Positions 28,776 through 37,684 of a stretch of 64,000 nt of DNA are shown piece after piece. Under the pieces are notes generated by a model. It had not been told where the DNA came from. It saw only the letters and a list, made by a program, of their open reading frames with translations, and ran no database searches. The stretch covers positions 1 through 64,000 of the forward strand of contig NZ_VEXQ01000022.1 of the NCBI RefSeq assembly GCF_006376615.1, in the 5' to 3' direction. The number at the start of each line of letters is the position of its first letter. Position 1 is the first letter of the stretch. The DNA is from Buttiauxella sp. B2 (GTDB lineage Bacteria > Pseudomonadota > Gammaproteobacteria > Enterobacterales > Enterobacteriaceae). A program made the translations under genes and the position numbers.

Positions 28776-28850
28776 CCGGATGTCGAATGTCGCTTCGCTA
28801 ATACGACCTACGCAGATACGTAGGGGGGATTAGCGAAGCGACATCCACCG
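28776..28850. repeat. REP-like inverted pair, copy 3
   Basis: TGTCGCTTCGCTAATACGAC pairs with GGATTAGCGAAGCGACATCC. It lies in the gap between the convergent ends of phnP and yjdP, ten bases after the phnP stop. The spacer is shorter than in copies 1 and 2 and the left arm contains a partial duplication (GGATGTCGAATGTCGC). Confidence 0.85.
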
Positions 28851-28917
28851 TTAACATACCACACCAAAAACAACCGCTTCGTAGCCTGCTCAAAAACAGG
28901 AATACCGCACGCAATTC

Positions 28918-29259
28918 TTATCGAAAATCATCATCCAGACGGCGTTCGTCTTCTTCGAGCTGACGGCGCTGGTCGTCTAACTGGCGCTGTTGGTTATCAA
29001 GCTGGCGGCGTCTGTCTTCAAGCTGCCGATGCTGGTCTTCGTATTGACGACGCTGGTCATCATTGTTGCGCTGGCTTTCATCATCCCAACGGCTGTCATC
29101 GCTGTCGTTGCGGCTATCACTCGGCTTGTAGGCATCGTTAATCGCCTGAGAAATAGAGCCAACAATGGCGTTATCAAACAATCCATCCATCACATCGGCA
29201 TGAGCCACTGTGGTCATGGTCAGAGTACCGAGCAGCAGCACTATCGAATATCGGTTCAT
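28918..29259 (-). CDS. yjdP: YjdP family small secreted protein, charged repeats
   Basis: A 113-residue protein with a clear signal peptide (LLLGTLTMTTVAHA, cleavage near residue 21). From about residue 50 to the end it is almost entirely D, E, R and Q, with a seven-residue repeat DRRRQLD / NQQRQLD / DQRRQLE that should form a long helix or coiled coil. E. coli YjdP has the same design, length and place next to phnP. The function is unknown; periplasmic location is inferred from the signal peptide. It is a single gene, minus strand, convergent with phnP. Confidence 0.88.
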   Translation of the reverse strand: MNRYSIVLLLGTLTMTTVAHADVMDGLFDNAIVGSISQAINDAYKPSDSRNDSDDSRWDDESQRNNDDQRRQYEDQHRQLEDRRRQLDNQQRQLDDQRRQLEEDERRLDDDFR

Positions 29260-29690
29260 AGGACCGTCTCATCAAAGTTGATAGCGGCACAATAGGAAAA
29301 ACGCACGTCGCCCAATAGCGGAGAAATCCCAAATGTCCTCTATAGACTCCGCGCTGAACCGCAACTTCAGTAACTTTTCGCGCAGCTTCTACGCAATAGT
29401 TGTGCGTAAAGATAAATGCTGTTCGCTGGTTTTATAGCGTCTCATTGATGTTGATTCAGCAGACCGGAATGGGGAAAGACGGGTAAAGTTAGCCCCTCTT
29501 TGCAGAGGGGCTAAGTCCTTGCTACAGGATGTTCAATGAGGTGCATATCAATAGATGAGGCGGCTAAGTTGCATTCCTAAACCCACCCACTTCCTCCTGG
29601 GATACTGGAAGGGGTCTTTCTATTAATGTCTGCTTCTGCACTCTGAGTCAATTGTTTGCAGATGACCTTTTCAATGATTTTCAAACCTGA
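29260..29690. other. Intergenic region yjdP / sensor kinase, with one perfect hairpin
   Basis: No gene was found in these 431 bases. The part next to yjdP must hold its promoter, but no good hexamer pair is seen. A perfect stem TTAGCCCCTC / GAGGGGCTAA (29489-29514) lies about 180 bases downstream of the sensor-kinase stop. It lacks a T-run on either strand, so it is a weak terminator candidate or a leftover repeat. Confidence 0.4.
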
Positions 29691-32255
29691 TTACAAATGC
29701 CGGGCATAGCGTAAAGCCTGGGCTAATTTTTGCTGATTAAACGGTTTACGCAACAGCTCGACTTGCGGTAATTGCTGCCCGCTGCGACGCAAATCCTGGC
29801 CACTTATCAACAAGCAAGTGAGGTGTGGATAATGCTCTTGTGCATGCTGCACGACATCCGCGCCATTCATCGTACCTGGCAGCATTAAGTCACTGATTAA
29901 AATTTGAATATCGGGGACATCTTTCAGTAATTGTAACGCTTGCTGGCTGTCACTGGTTTCCAGCGTCAAATAGCCAAGCTGATGTAATTGTTCGCACAAT
30001 GTCTGACGGACATCGTGTTCATCTTCCAGCACCAGAACCAGTTGATCTTCATCGCGATTTACCGCCAGCGGTTCCGGTAATGTTTCACTCGCGGCCTGTG
30101 CGGGCGCACGCGGCAGCTGCAAACGCACCAATGTTCCCTGCCCTGGCGCACTTTCAATTTGTACCCGGCCACCAGACTGGCGCACAAAACCATAAACCAT
30201 CGACAACCCAAGTCCACTACCGCTTCCAGTCTGCTTAGTGGTAAAGAACGGTTCAAACACCTGCGCTTTAATTTCTTCTGACATCCCATGACCACTGTCG
30301 ATAACCTCCAGTGCCACCATATCCTGCTTGCGCCCACCAGAGCGCACCACACGCTGATTCCAGGTACGGATTTTGATGGTGCCGCTTTGCCCTTCCATCG
30401 CATCGCGGGCATTCATAACCAAATTGATAATCGCATTCTCAAGTTGATTCACATCTATCCACGCGGGCCACGCCGGATGCTGCGCTTCTATCTCAAGCGT
30501 TAACGCCGCGGGCAGTGAGTGGCGAATCAGCGGGTCGAGGTTTTCTAACAGGTTTTCCATCGAAACGGCGTGGGGATGCAGTGACTGTTTACGTGAAAAT
30601 GCCAGTAATCGCTGGGTGAGTTGTGCGCCACGTTCGGCGGCTTTTAACGCGCGTTGAATGCGCGTGGCATCCGTCGAATCCACCGAGGTGAGTTCAAGGC
30701 TGCCGATAATCACCGCCAGCAGGTTATTAAAATCATGCGCCAAGCCACCGGTTAACTGCCCGACGGCTTTCATTTTTTGGCTATGGACCAGCGCTTCTTC
30801 AAGCGCTTTGCGCTCGCTACGGTCCAGCACCACGTTGACCATTCCGCGCCCCGGCACCGGGCTGAAACGCAGCTCAATAGTGCGATTATCTGACAGCCGT
30901 AGTTCCTGTGGTTTTGGTAACGGGCGCGAGAGATTTTCGAGGATATGTTCCTGAAGCGGCGTTACTTGTTTGAGCAAGCTCATGTAATGCTGGCCACGCT
31001 GAAGATGCTCCGCAGCCAACCCCAGTAGTAGCGGATATTGTGGGTTCCACACCACCAAAACACCGTCGTTATCAAACAGTGCAAAACCATCACGCATAGC
31101 GTGGAAGGTTGTTTCTAATTGGGTACTTTTTTCTTTAAGTAATTTCGACGTGTGTTCCAGCGATGCTGTATTGCGGGCAAAAACGTTAAATGCCCGCGCC
31201 AGTTCGCCCAGTTCATCGCGCCGCTGCAATGCAGGCACGCTGACATCGCGCTCGCCACGCGCCAGGCGTGTCATGGCATGAGAAATCGCCGTCAAATTCG
31301 AGCCCAGATTGCGGTAAATATACCAACCGGCAAAACCGGTGATCACCAACGCCAGCGCAGCAAACAACCCAATAAAGGCAATCATTGATTGCAGCTCTTT
31401 ATGGCGTTGTTCGGTGCGATTTAACGACTCCTGCGTCACTTTTTGCACGTACTGGTTGATGTCTTCGTTCAAAAACGCCACCAGTGCTTTGATGTGATAC
31501 ATATACCAGGAAATCCCTAAATCGCTATTTTCCAACGCCTGCGAAAGTGGCAGCAATTGCTGCAAATGAGTGGTTAACTCCTGCAATATCCCCTCTACCA
31601 ATGGTGTATCGGCGTGAGCGGGAAGTTGCGTCATAACGTCGGTAAGCTGGACTACCGTGGCTTTCGGTGACGGCGTTTGAATGGCAATCAGGATTAGCCG
31701 GTCCATCTCGGTTAACAGCCGGGGTTCTGGAATAGCCAACCCGTCGCGAGCATTAATATCCTGAATATGATGCAGATAACTTTGGTTTTGATACAACGCA
31801 CTGAGCAGCGCGTTACGTTCCAGATGGCGACGATGACCGAGCTCCAGCATACGTGTGACGCTACTTTCCAGTTCGTTGCTGCGGTCGGTAATTCGCTTTA
31901 CAAGCTGCACTTCGTGGCTGGCAAGCGGCGCAGTGGCCAGATGATTCAGCGAACGTTGTAATGCCTGTTGTGTTTGCTGCAAACGTTGCGCTTCACTCTG
32001 GTATTCCAGCGCACCAACTACCTGCGTCAGACGCACTGCCGCCGTTGCCACATTCGCGGTATCTCGCGCAAGCTCCATGCTGCCGGACATATCACTAAAC
32101 GTTTGCCCCTGAACCTGCTCCTGCAAGCGGCTGGCGTGATTGAACCCCCACACCGCTACACCACAGACCAACAACGTCACCGCCACCACCAGCAGATTAA
32201 AGGACAGCAGGCGCCCACGGGCGCTGAAGAAGAAAGGTGTACGGGGTTGCGGCAT
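29691..32255 (-). CDS. Membrane hybrid sensor histidine kinase (HAMP-PAS-HisKA-HATPase-REC)
   Basis: An 854-residue hybrid sensor kinase. The first membrane segment is at about 14-36 and the second at about 290-318 (FIGLFAALALVITGFAGWYIY). Between them is a helical periplasmic sensor domain of some 250 residues resembling TorS-type four-helix bundles. A HAMP domain (about 318-370), a PAS domain (about 385-480, FHAMRDGFALFDNDG), a HisKA H-box with GGLAHDFNNLLAVI, an ATPase domain with NLVMNARDAM and GSGSGLGLSMVYG, and a C-terminal receiver with Asp in LISDLMLPG follow. There is no Hpt domain after the receiver. The gene lies divergent to the RbsACB-like sugar operon and, with the response regulator at 38737-39471, encloses it. 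I infer that it senses the sugar or its periplasmic receptor. Confidence 0.9.
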   Translation of the reverse strand: MPQPRTPFFFSARGRLLSFNLLVVAVTLLVCGVAVWGFNHASRLQEQVQGQTFSDMSGSMELARDTANVATAAVRLTQVVGALEYQSEAQRLQQTQQALQRSLNHLATAPLASHEVQLVKRITDRSNELESSVTRMLELGHRRHLERNALLSALYQNQSYLHHIQDINARDGLAIPEPRLLTEMDRLILIAIQTPSPKATVVQLTDVMTQLPAHADTPLVEGILQELTTHLQQLLPLSQALENSDLGISWYMYHIKALVAFLNEDINQYVQKVTQESLNRTEQRHKELQSMIAFIGLFAALALVITGFAGWYIYRNLGSNLTAISHAMTRLARGERDVSVPALQRRDELGELARAFNVFARNTASLEHTSKLLKEKSTQLETTFHAMRDGFALFDNDGVLVVWNPQYPLLLGLAAEHLQRGQHYMSLLKQVTPLQEHILENLSRPLPKPQELRLSDNRTIELRFSPVPGRGMVNVVLDRSERKALEEALVHSQKMKAVGQLTGGLAHDFNNLLAVIIGSLELTSVDSTDATRIQRALKAAERGAQLTQRLLAFSRKQSLHPHAVSMENLLENLDPLIRHSLPAALTLEIEAQHPAWPAWIDVNQLENAIINLVMNARDAMEGQSGTIKIRTWNQRVVRSGGRKQDMVALEVIDSGHGMSEEIKAQVFEPFFTTKQTGSGSGLGLSMVYGFVRQSGGRVQIESAPGQGTLVRLQLPRAPAQAASETLPEPLAVNRDEDQLVLVLEDEHDVRQTLCEQLHQLGYLTLETSDSQQALQLLKDVPDIQILISDLMLPGTMNGADVVQHAQEHYPHLTCLLISGQDLRRSGQQLPQVELLRKPFNQQKLAQALRYARHL

Positions 32256-32330
32256 GTTTTGGATCCGGTGAGCGTGACTTAATCCAGTTAAGCAGCCAAT
32301 ACGCCCGCCCGTATCAATCCGTCACGGTAA

Positions 32331-32346
32331 TGTGATCAGAGTTAAC
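32331..32346 (+). promoter_or_regulatory. Weak CRP-like site in sugar-operon promoter region
   Basis: TGTGATCAGAGTTAAC has a perfect CRP left half (TGTGA) but a poor right half. It lies about 115 bases upstream of the ABC-transporter start, in the 206-base divergent gap next to the sensor kinase. Catabolite control would make sense for a sugar operon, but this call rests on one half-site. Confidence 0.3.
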
Positions 32347-32461
32347 TATTCATCAATATGACAAATATGAACGGCTTCTGACATTTTGCATTTACCTACG
32401 CGTGTTTGACTGGCAGCAATCGTCCCTTTGTTCATAAAAAGTTATCCGCAGGAGTCGCGCC

Positions 32462-33988
32462 ATGAGTAGCGTTCCCATTCTGGAGATGCGCAATATTGCC
32501 AAGTCATTCGGCAAGTTTTATGCGTTGAAAGGTGTCGACTTGACGGTGTTTCCCGGCGAAATTCACGCATTAATGGGGGAAAACGGCGCGGGTAAAAGCA
32601 CGCTGATGAAGATTCTGGCTGGTGCCTATACCGCCACCAGCGGCGAAATCCTGATTGAAGGCAAGCCCTACAGTATCAAAGGACCAAAAGATGCACTCAG
32701 CGCTGGCATCACACTGATTTACCAGGAGATGCAGCTTGCACCGAACCTGACGGTCGCCGAAAACATTTTTCTGGGCAGCGAACTTTCCCGCGGCGGTTTG
32801 GTTAAGCGCAAAGAGATGGTGATGCAGGCGCAGACGGTTATCGACCGTCTGGGTGCACAGTTTAAAGCCAGCGATTTGGTGTCACGTCTGACGATTGCCG
32901 AGCAGCAGCAAGTAGAAATCGCCCGCGCACTGCATCGCAACAGCCGCATTTTAGTAATGGATGAACCTACCGCCGCGCTCTCGTCCCGCGAAACTCACCG
33001 CTTGTTTGAGCTGATTATGCGGCTGCGCGATGAAGGAATGGCAATTATTTATATCAGTCACCGCATGGCGGAAGTGTATGAATTATCAGACCGCGTTAGC
33101 GTGCTGCGCGATGGGCAATACGTCGGCAGCCTGACGCGTGAAAAACTCAACGCCAATGAACTGGTTCGCATGATGGTGGGCCGCCCTTTGAGTGATTTGT
33201 TCAATAAAGAACGCGATATTCCACAAGGAACGGTGCGGCTGAACGTCCATCACCTGACAGACGGAGCCAAAGTTCAGCCCGTGAGTTTGCAGGTGAAATC
33301 CGGGGAAATCGTCGGGCTTGCTGGGCTAGTCGGGGCTGGTCGTTCCGAATTAGCACAACTTATTTTCGGGGTGCGCAAATCCACCGGGGGCAGCATCGAA
33401 ATTGACGGCAAAGCCGTCAAAATTCATTCACCGCGTGAAGCGATTAGCCATGGTATTGGTTTTCTGACCGAAAACCGCAAAGAGCAAGGTTTGTTCCTCG
33501 AATTAGCCGCGCAAGACAATATCACCATGGCGACGCTGGAGCGCGATGCGCACTACGGCTGGCTTGACCGTAAAAAAGCTCAGACCATTTCTGATGATGC
33601 CATCAGCCTGTTGAATATCCGCGTGCCACATGCACAAGTGCGTGCGGGTGGGTTATCAGGAGGCAATCAGCAAAAACTACTGATCTCACGCTGGGTGGCG
33701 ATCGGCCCGCGAATATTGATCCTTGATGAGCCAACGCGCGGCGTGGACGTCGGCGCGAAAAGTGAGATCTACCGGATCATGAGCCAGATGGCGAAACAGG
33801 GCGTGGCGATCCTGATGATCTCAAGCGAATTACCGGAAGTGGTCGGTATGAGCGACCGGGTTTATGTGATGCGCGAAGGCAGTATTGCCGGGGAATTACA
33901 CGCCGCTGATATCACACAAGAAAATATTATGACACTGGCTACCGGCGTCGAAGAGGCTCACAAAAAGGCGGTTCATCATGGCAATTGA
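32462..33988 (+). CDS. Sugar ABC importer ATP-binding protein (RbsA family)
   Basis: A 508-residue ATPase with two fused ABC domains, as in RbsA, AlsA and XylG. The first domain has Walker [10 protein letters not shown] (about 38-46), signature-like [15 protein letters not shown] and Walker B ILVMDEP. The second has the degenerate Walker [11 protein letters not shown] and the signature LSGGNQQK, the usual asymmetry in this family. It is the first gene of the sugar operon, after the ribosome site AGGAG about 9 bases before the ATG, and it overlaps the permease gene by 11 bases. The sugar cannot be read from the sequence; the isomerase and aldolase downstream suggest a pentose or hexose. Confidence 0.93.
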   Translation: MSSVPILEMRNIAKSFGKFYALKGVDLTVFPGEIHALMGENGAGKSTLMKILAGAYTATSGEILIEGKPYSIKGPKDALSAGITLIYQEMQLAPNLTVAENIFLGSELSRGGLVKRKEMVMQAQTVIDRLGAQFKASDLVSRLTIAEQQQVEIARALHRNSRILVMDEPTAALSSRETHRLFELIMRLRDEGMAIIYISHRMAEVYELSDRVSVLRDGQYVGSLTREKLNANELVRMMVGRPLSDLFNKERDIPQGTVRLNVHHLTDGAKVQPVSLQVKSGEIVGLAGLVGAGRSELAQLIFGVRKSTGGSIEIDGKAVKIHSPREAISHGIGFLTENRKEQGLFLELAAQDNITMATLERDAHYGWLDRKKAQTISDDAISLLNIRVPHAQVRAGGLSGGNQQKLLISRWVAIGPRILILDEPTRGVDVGAKSEIYRIMSQMAKQGVAILMISSELPEVVGMSDRVYVMREGSIAGELHAADITQENIMTLATGVEEAHKKAVHHGN

Positions 33989-35000
33989 TCAACGTAAAGA
34001 AACGCCTCTGGCGCCAGGTACACCGCAACAGGTCGCAAAGTCTGCCTCACTGAAAAAAGCGCTGTTTGGCGATTTGATGCAAACCGTCGGGATTTTGCCC
34101 ATTTTGATCCTGATCGTCGCCGTTTTTGGCTTTATCACGCCAAACTTCTTTACCGAATCTAACCTGCTGAATATCGCCCGTCAGTCGTCGATCAATATCG
34201 TGCTCGCCGCAGGCATGACCTTCATTATTTTAACTGGCGGCATCGACCTTTCCGTCGGCTCAATGCTGGGTACCACGGCGGTGACGGCGATGGTCGTTTC
34301 GCTGATGCCGGGCTGGGAATCCTTATCGATTCCTGCCGCGTTGATGATGGGCACCGGGCTTGGGTTATTTAACGGCATGCTGGTGGCTTGGGCGGGTCTA
34401 CCACCGTTTATCGTCACGCTCGGCACGTATACCGCACTGCGCGGTGCGGCGTATTTGCTGGCCGATGGCACCACGGTGATTAACTCCAATATCAATTTTG
34501 AATGGATTGGTAACTCGTATCTCGGCCCGATCCCATGGCTGGTGGTGATTGCGCTGGCGGTGATTGTTGTCTGTTGGTTCATTTTGCGGCGCACCACGCT
34601 TGGCGTTCATATTTATGCGGTCGGCGGCAATATGCAGGCGGCACGCCTGACAGGCATCAAAGTGTGGATGGTTCTGCTGTTCGTTTACGGCATGAGCGGT
34701 TTACTTTCCGGGCTTGGCGGTGTGATGAGCGCTTCGCGTCTTTACAGCGCCAACGGCAACCTTGGAACGGGTTATGAGCTGGATGCCATCGCGGCGGTGA
34801 TTCTCGGTGGCACCAGCTTTGTCGGCGGCATCGGCACGATTACTGGCACGCTGGTCGGCGCATTGATTATCGCCACCTTAAACAATGGCATGACGCTGAT
34901 GGGCGTTTCGTATTTCTGGCAATTGGTGATCAAGGGTGCGGTGATCATCATTGCGGTTCTGATCGACAAATACCGTACTCGTCATCATCAAAGTGCATAG
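33978..35000 (+). CDS. Sugar ABC importer permease (RbsC family)
   Basis: A 340-residue inner-membrane permease with about ten hydrophobic segments. Hallmarks of the RbsC/AraH family are [70 protein letters not shown] and [22 protein letters not shown]. It forms the channel for the ATPase encoded just upstream (11-base overlap) and the binding protein encoded just downstream. Confidence 0.94.
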   Translation: MAIDQRKETPLAPGTPQQVAKSASLKKALFGDLMQTVGILPILILIVAVFGFITPNFFTESNLLNIARQSSINIVLAAGMTFIILTGGIDLSVGSMLGTTAVTAMVVSLMPGWESLSIPAALMMGTGLGLFNGMLVAWAGLPPFIVTLGTYTALRGAAYLLADGTTVINSNINFEWIGNSYLGPIPWLVVIALAVIVVCWFILRRTTLGVHIYAVGGNMQAARLTGIKVWMVLLFVYGMSGLLSGLGGVMSASRLYSANGNLGTGYELDAIAAVILGGTSFVGGIGTITGTLVGALIIATLNNGMTLMGVSYFWQLVIKGAVIIIAVLIDKYRTRHHQSA

Positions 35001-35045
35001 CTGTATCCATAACAACAAAACTCTACCCTACGTGAGGAAAACAAC

Positions 35046-35978
35046 ATGCGTTTAAAGCTAATCGCCGCTGCACTCCTGATTGCGAGCGCGCCATTTGTTC
35101 AGGCAAAAGAACTGAAATCCATCGGTGTGACGGTGGGTGACCTCGCCAACCCCTTCTTCGTACAGATAACCAAAGGTGCCGAACTTGAAGCCCGAAAACT
35201 GGCGGGTGATAACGTGAAAGTGACACTGGTTTCCAGCGGTTACGATCTTGGCCAACAAGTGTCGCAAATTGATAACTTTATTGCTGCCAAAGTGGACATG
35301 ATAATCCTGAACGCGGCGGATTCGAAAGGGATCGGGCCGGCGGTGAAACGGGCGAAAGAAGCCGGGATCGTGGTGGTGGCAGTAGACGTGGCGGCAGAAG
35401 GTGCCGATGCGACGATCACCTCGAACAACACCCAGGCGGGTGAAATGGCCTGTAAGTACATTTCGGATCGTCTGAAAGAAAAAGGCAATGTCGTTATCAT
35501 TAACGGGCCGCCGGTTTCCGCCGTGCAGAACCGTGTTGAAGGCTGCATGACCGAGTTTAAAAAGCACCCGGATATCAAGATCCTTTCTTCTAACCAGAAC
35601 GCAAAAGGCAGCCGTGAAGGTGGCCTTGAAGTGATGACCTCCCTCCTGGCAGCAAATCCGAAGATCGACGGCGTGTTTGCGATCAACGATCCGACAGCGA
35701 TCGGTGCCGATCTGGCAGCAAAACAAGCACAACGTAACGAGTTCTTTATTGTCGGCGTGGATGGAAGCCCGGATGCGGAAGAAGCATTGAAACGCGGCGG
35801 CAATACGCTGTTTGTGGCGACACCTGCGCAAGACCCGCAAGTGATGGCGGCGAAAGCGGTGGAGATTGGTTATGACATTCTGCAAGGCAAGCCTGCGCCC
35901 AAAGAACCCGTGCTGATTCCAGTGACCATGATCGATAAGAACAATATCGGCACGTATAAAGGCTGGACGGTGAAATAA
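35046..35978 (+). CDS. Sugar-binding periplasmic protein (RbsB family)
   Basis: A 310-residue substrate-binding protein. The signal peptide is LIAAALLIASAPFVQA, with cleavage near residue 20. The mature part has the periplasmic-binding/LacI fold with TVGDLANPFFVQITKGAELEA, LNAADSKGIGPAVKRAKEAGI and GVFAINDPTAIGADLAAKQ. It gives the importer its specificity and may also be the partner of the sensor kinase, as in some sugar two-component systems (inference). The ribosome site is GTGAGGAAAA. A REP-like pair follows the gene. Confidence 0.94.
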   Translation: MRLKLIAAALLIASAPFVQAKELKSIGVTVGDLANPFFVQITKGAELEARKLAGDNVKVTLVSSGYDLGQQVSQIDNFIAAKVDMIILNAADSKGIGPAVKRAKEAGIVVVAVDVAAEGADATITSNNTQAGEMACKYISDRLKEKGNVVIINGPPVSAVQNRVEGCMTEFKKHPDIKILSSNQNAKGSREGGLEVMTSLLAANPKIDGVFAINDPTAIGADLAAKQAQRNEFFIVGVDGSPDAEEALKRGGNTLFVATPAQDPQVMAAKAVEIGYDILQGKPAPKEPVLIPVTMIDKNNIGTYKGWTVK

Positions 35979-36003
35979 CGCGACCGCCAGCAATTGACAC
36001 AAA

Positions 36004-36080
36004 TGGTGGATGTCGCTGGCGCTAATCCCCCCTACAAAACCCGAGTCTGTAGGTCTGATTAGCGCTAGCGACATCCGACA
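36004..36080. repeat. REP-like inverted pair, copy 4
   Basis: The arms are TGGATGTCGCTGGCGCTAAT and ATTAGCGCTAGCGACATCC. The element lies between the binding-protein gene and the isomerase gene, within the presumed operon, in the opposite orientation to copies 2, 3 and 5. It may stabilise the importer mRNA and separate its level from that of the enzymes. Confidence 0.85.
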
Positions 36081-36103
36081 CAAAAACCGTTCAGGTCATA
36101 AAT

Positions 36104-36787
36104 ATGAAACGTTCCGAAGTGAATCAGATCCTGTCCCAGACTCGCCATTTCTTTATGCAGCACGATATCCACCTGCCCCATTTCGCCTCGTTCGACGTGG
36201 CAAAATGGCAGCAGATTGATAAACAAGTTTGGCAGGAAGTGTTCGATCTTAAGCTCGGCTGGGATGTGACGGCGTTTGGTGGTAATGACTTTCTTGCCCA
36301 AGGTCTGACGCTTTTCACTCTGCGTAACGGTTCACCCGATGGTTCGCCGTATGCCAAATGTTATGCCGAAAAAATCATGCATGTCCGCGAAGGGCAACTT
36401 ACCCCGATGCATTTTCACTGGCGCAAACGCGAGGACATTATCAATCGCGGCGGCGGTAATTTGATTGTGGAACTGTGGAATTCCGATCAGTACGAGCAGA
36501 CAGAAGAAAGTGACGTCACAGTCGTTATTGATGGTTGCCGCCAGACACACGCGGCGGGCAGCCAATTGCGCCTCTCACCAGGGGAAAGCATTTGTCTGGT
36601 ACCCGGCATTTACCACAGTTTCTGGGGCGAGTCTGGTTACGGCGACGTGCTCGTTGGGGAAGTGTCGATGGTCAACGATGACGACCGTGATAACCGCTTC
36701 CTCAAACCACTGGAGCGTTTTAACTCCATCATTGAAGACGAGCCTGCACGGCAGTTGCTGTGCAACGAGTATCGCCAACATTTTTAA
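36104..36787 (+). CDS. D-lyxose/D-mannose-type sugar isomerase (cupin, EcSI family)
   Basis: A 227-residue cupin-fold isomerase closely resembling the D-lyxose isomerase EcSI of E. coli O157, which also acts on D-mannose. The metal motif is PMHFHWRKREDIINRGGG, with two His and one Glu-type ligands, and the fourth ligand lies in LVPGIYHSFWGE. The N-terminal EVFDLKLGWDVTAFG and LTLFTLRNGS agree with that family. It should convert the imported aldose to its ketose (for example lyxose to xylulose, or mannose to fructose). It is the first enzyme gene after the importer. The exact substrate is inferred only from family similarity. Confidence 0.88.
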   Translation: MKRSEVNQILSQTRHFFMQHDIHLPHFASFDVAKWQQIDKQVWQEVFDLKLGWDVTAFGGNDFLAQGLTLFTLRNGSPDGSPYAKCYAEKIMHVREGQLTPMHFHWRKREDIINRGGGNLIVELWNSDQYEQTEESDVTVVIDGCRQTHAAGSQLRLSPGESICLVPGIYHSFWGESGYGDVLVGEVSMVNDDDRDNRFLKPLERFNSIIEDEPARQLLCNEYRQHF

Positions 36788-36814
36788 GCTATTACCAACA
36801 CCAGAGGGCTCATT

Positions 36815-37675
36815 ATGGCTTTGATATCGCTCGCAGACGGGCTGGCTCACGCGCGTAAAAATGGCTACGCATTAGGGGCGTTTAACGTGCTCGACAGCCA
36901 TTTTCTGCGTGCCCTTTTCGCTGCCGCAAAGCAGGAAAAATCGCCGTTTATCATCAATATCGCCGAAGTGCATTTTAAATATGTTTCACTGGACTCATTG
37001 GTTGAAGCCGTCAAATTCGAAGCGGCGCGCCACGATATTCCAGTGGTACTTAATCTCGACCACGGGTTGCATTTTGATGCGGTGGTTCGCGCTTTACGTC
37101 TGGGTTTTAGCTCAGTCATGTTCGATGGTTCTACACTTGAATATGAAGAGAACATCCGCCAGACCCGCGAGGTGGTGAAGATGTGCCACGCAGTGGGTGT
37201 ATCAGTTGAAGCCGAACTGGGTGCTGTGGGCGGTGACGAAGGCGGTGCGCTATATGGCGAAGCCGACAGCAACAAGTTTACTGACCCGGCAGTCGCGCGC
37301 GATTTTGTCGACAGAACCGGTATCGACACGCTGGCAGTCGCCATTGGTAACGCGCATGGCAAATACAAAGGCGAGCCGAAGCTCGATTTCGACAGGCTTG
37401 CCGCCATCGCTAAGCAAACGGGCTTGCCGCTGGTACTGCATGGGGGTTCCGGTATCAGTGACGCAGATTTCAGAAAGGCGATAAGCCTTGGTATCCACAA
37501 AATTAATTTCTATACCGGAATGTCGCAGGCCGCACTCGGTGCAATCGAGCAGAGAATGAATCAACGTCATGCCATTTATGACGAGTTCGCCGAGTTGCTG
37601 CTGGGTATTGAAGAAGCCATTGCTGATGTCGTCGCCCAGCAAATGCGCATTTTTGGTAGTTCAGGCAAGGCTTAA
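36815..37675 (+). CDS. Class II ketose-bisphosphate aldolase (FbaA/GatY family)
   Basis: A 286-residue zinc-dependent class II aldolase. The catalytic Asp and first zinc His are Asp82-His83 in LNLDHG, the other zinc ligands His181 (GNAHGKYKG) and His209 (LVLHGGSG). VEAELGAVGGDEGG is typical of the GatY/KbaY/Fba group. It would cleave the phosphorylated ketose made by the isomerase and the PfkB kinase into dihydroxyacetone phosphate and a second aldehyde. The length is normal. AGAGGGCTC before the ATG gives a fair ribosome site, and the gene is 27 bases after the isomerase and 9 bases before the kinase. Confidence 0.92.
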   Translation: MALISLADGLAHARKNGYALGAFNVLDSHFLRALFAAAKQEKSPFIINIAEVHFKYVSLDSLVEAVKFEAARHDIPVVLNLDHGLHFDAVVRALRLGFSSVMFDGSTLEYEENIRQTREVVKMCHAVGVSVEAELGAVGGDEGGALYGEADSNKFTDPAVARDFVDRTGIDTLAVAIGNAHGKYKGEPKLDFDRLAAIAKQTGLPLVLHGGSGISDADFRKAISLGIHKINFYTGMSQAALGAIEQRMNQRHAIYDEFAELLLGIEEAIADVVAQQMRIFGSSGKA

Positions 37676-37684
37676 GGAGAGATT

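Noticed and set aside
29489-29514. Strong terminator after the sensor-kinase gene
   Set aside because: The stem is perfect but no T-run follows on either strand and it is about 180 bases from the stop, so it is kept only as a hairpin.
35058-36083. Minus-strand frame of 341 codons opposite the sugar-binding protein gene
   Set aside because: It is rich in His, Arg and Phe with no domain, no ribosome site, and lies wholly over the RbsB-like gene and a REP-like repeat.
36865-37500. Minus-strand frame of 211 codons opposite the aldolase gene
   Set aside because: Shadow of the class II aldolase gene; composition (Ser/Ala/Pro-rich) is typical of antisense frames.
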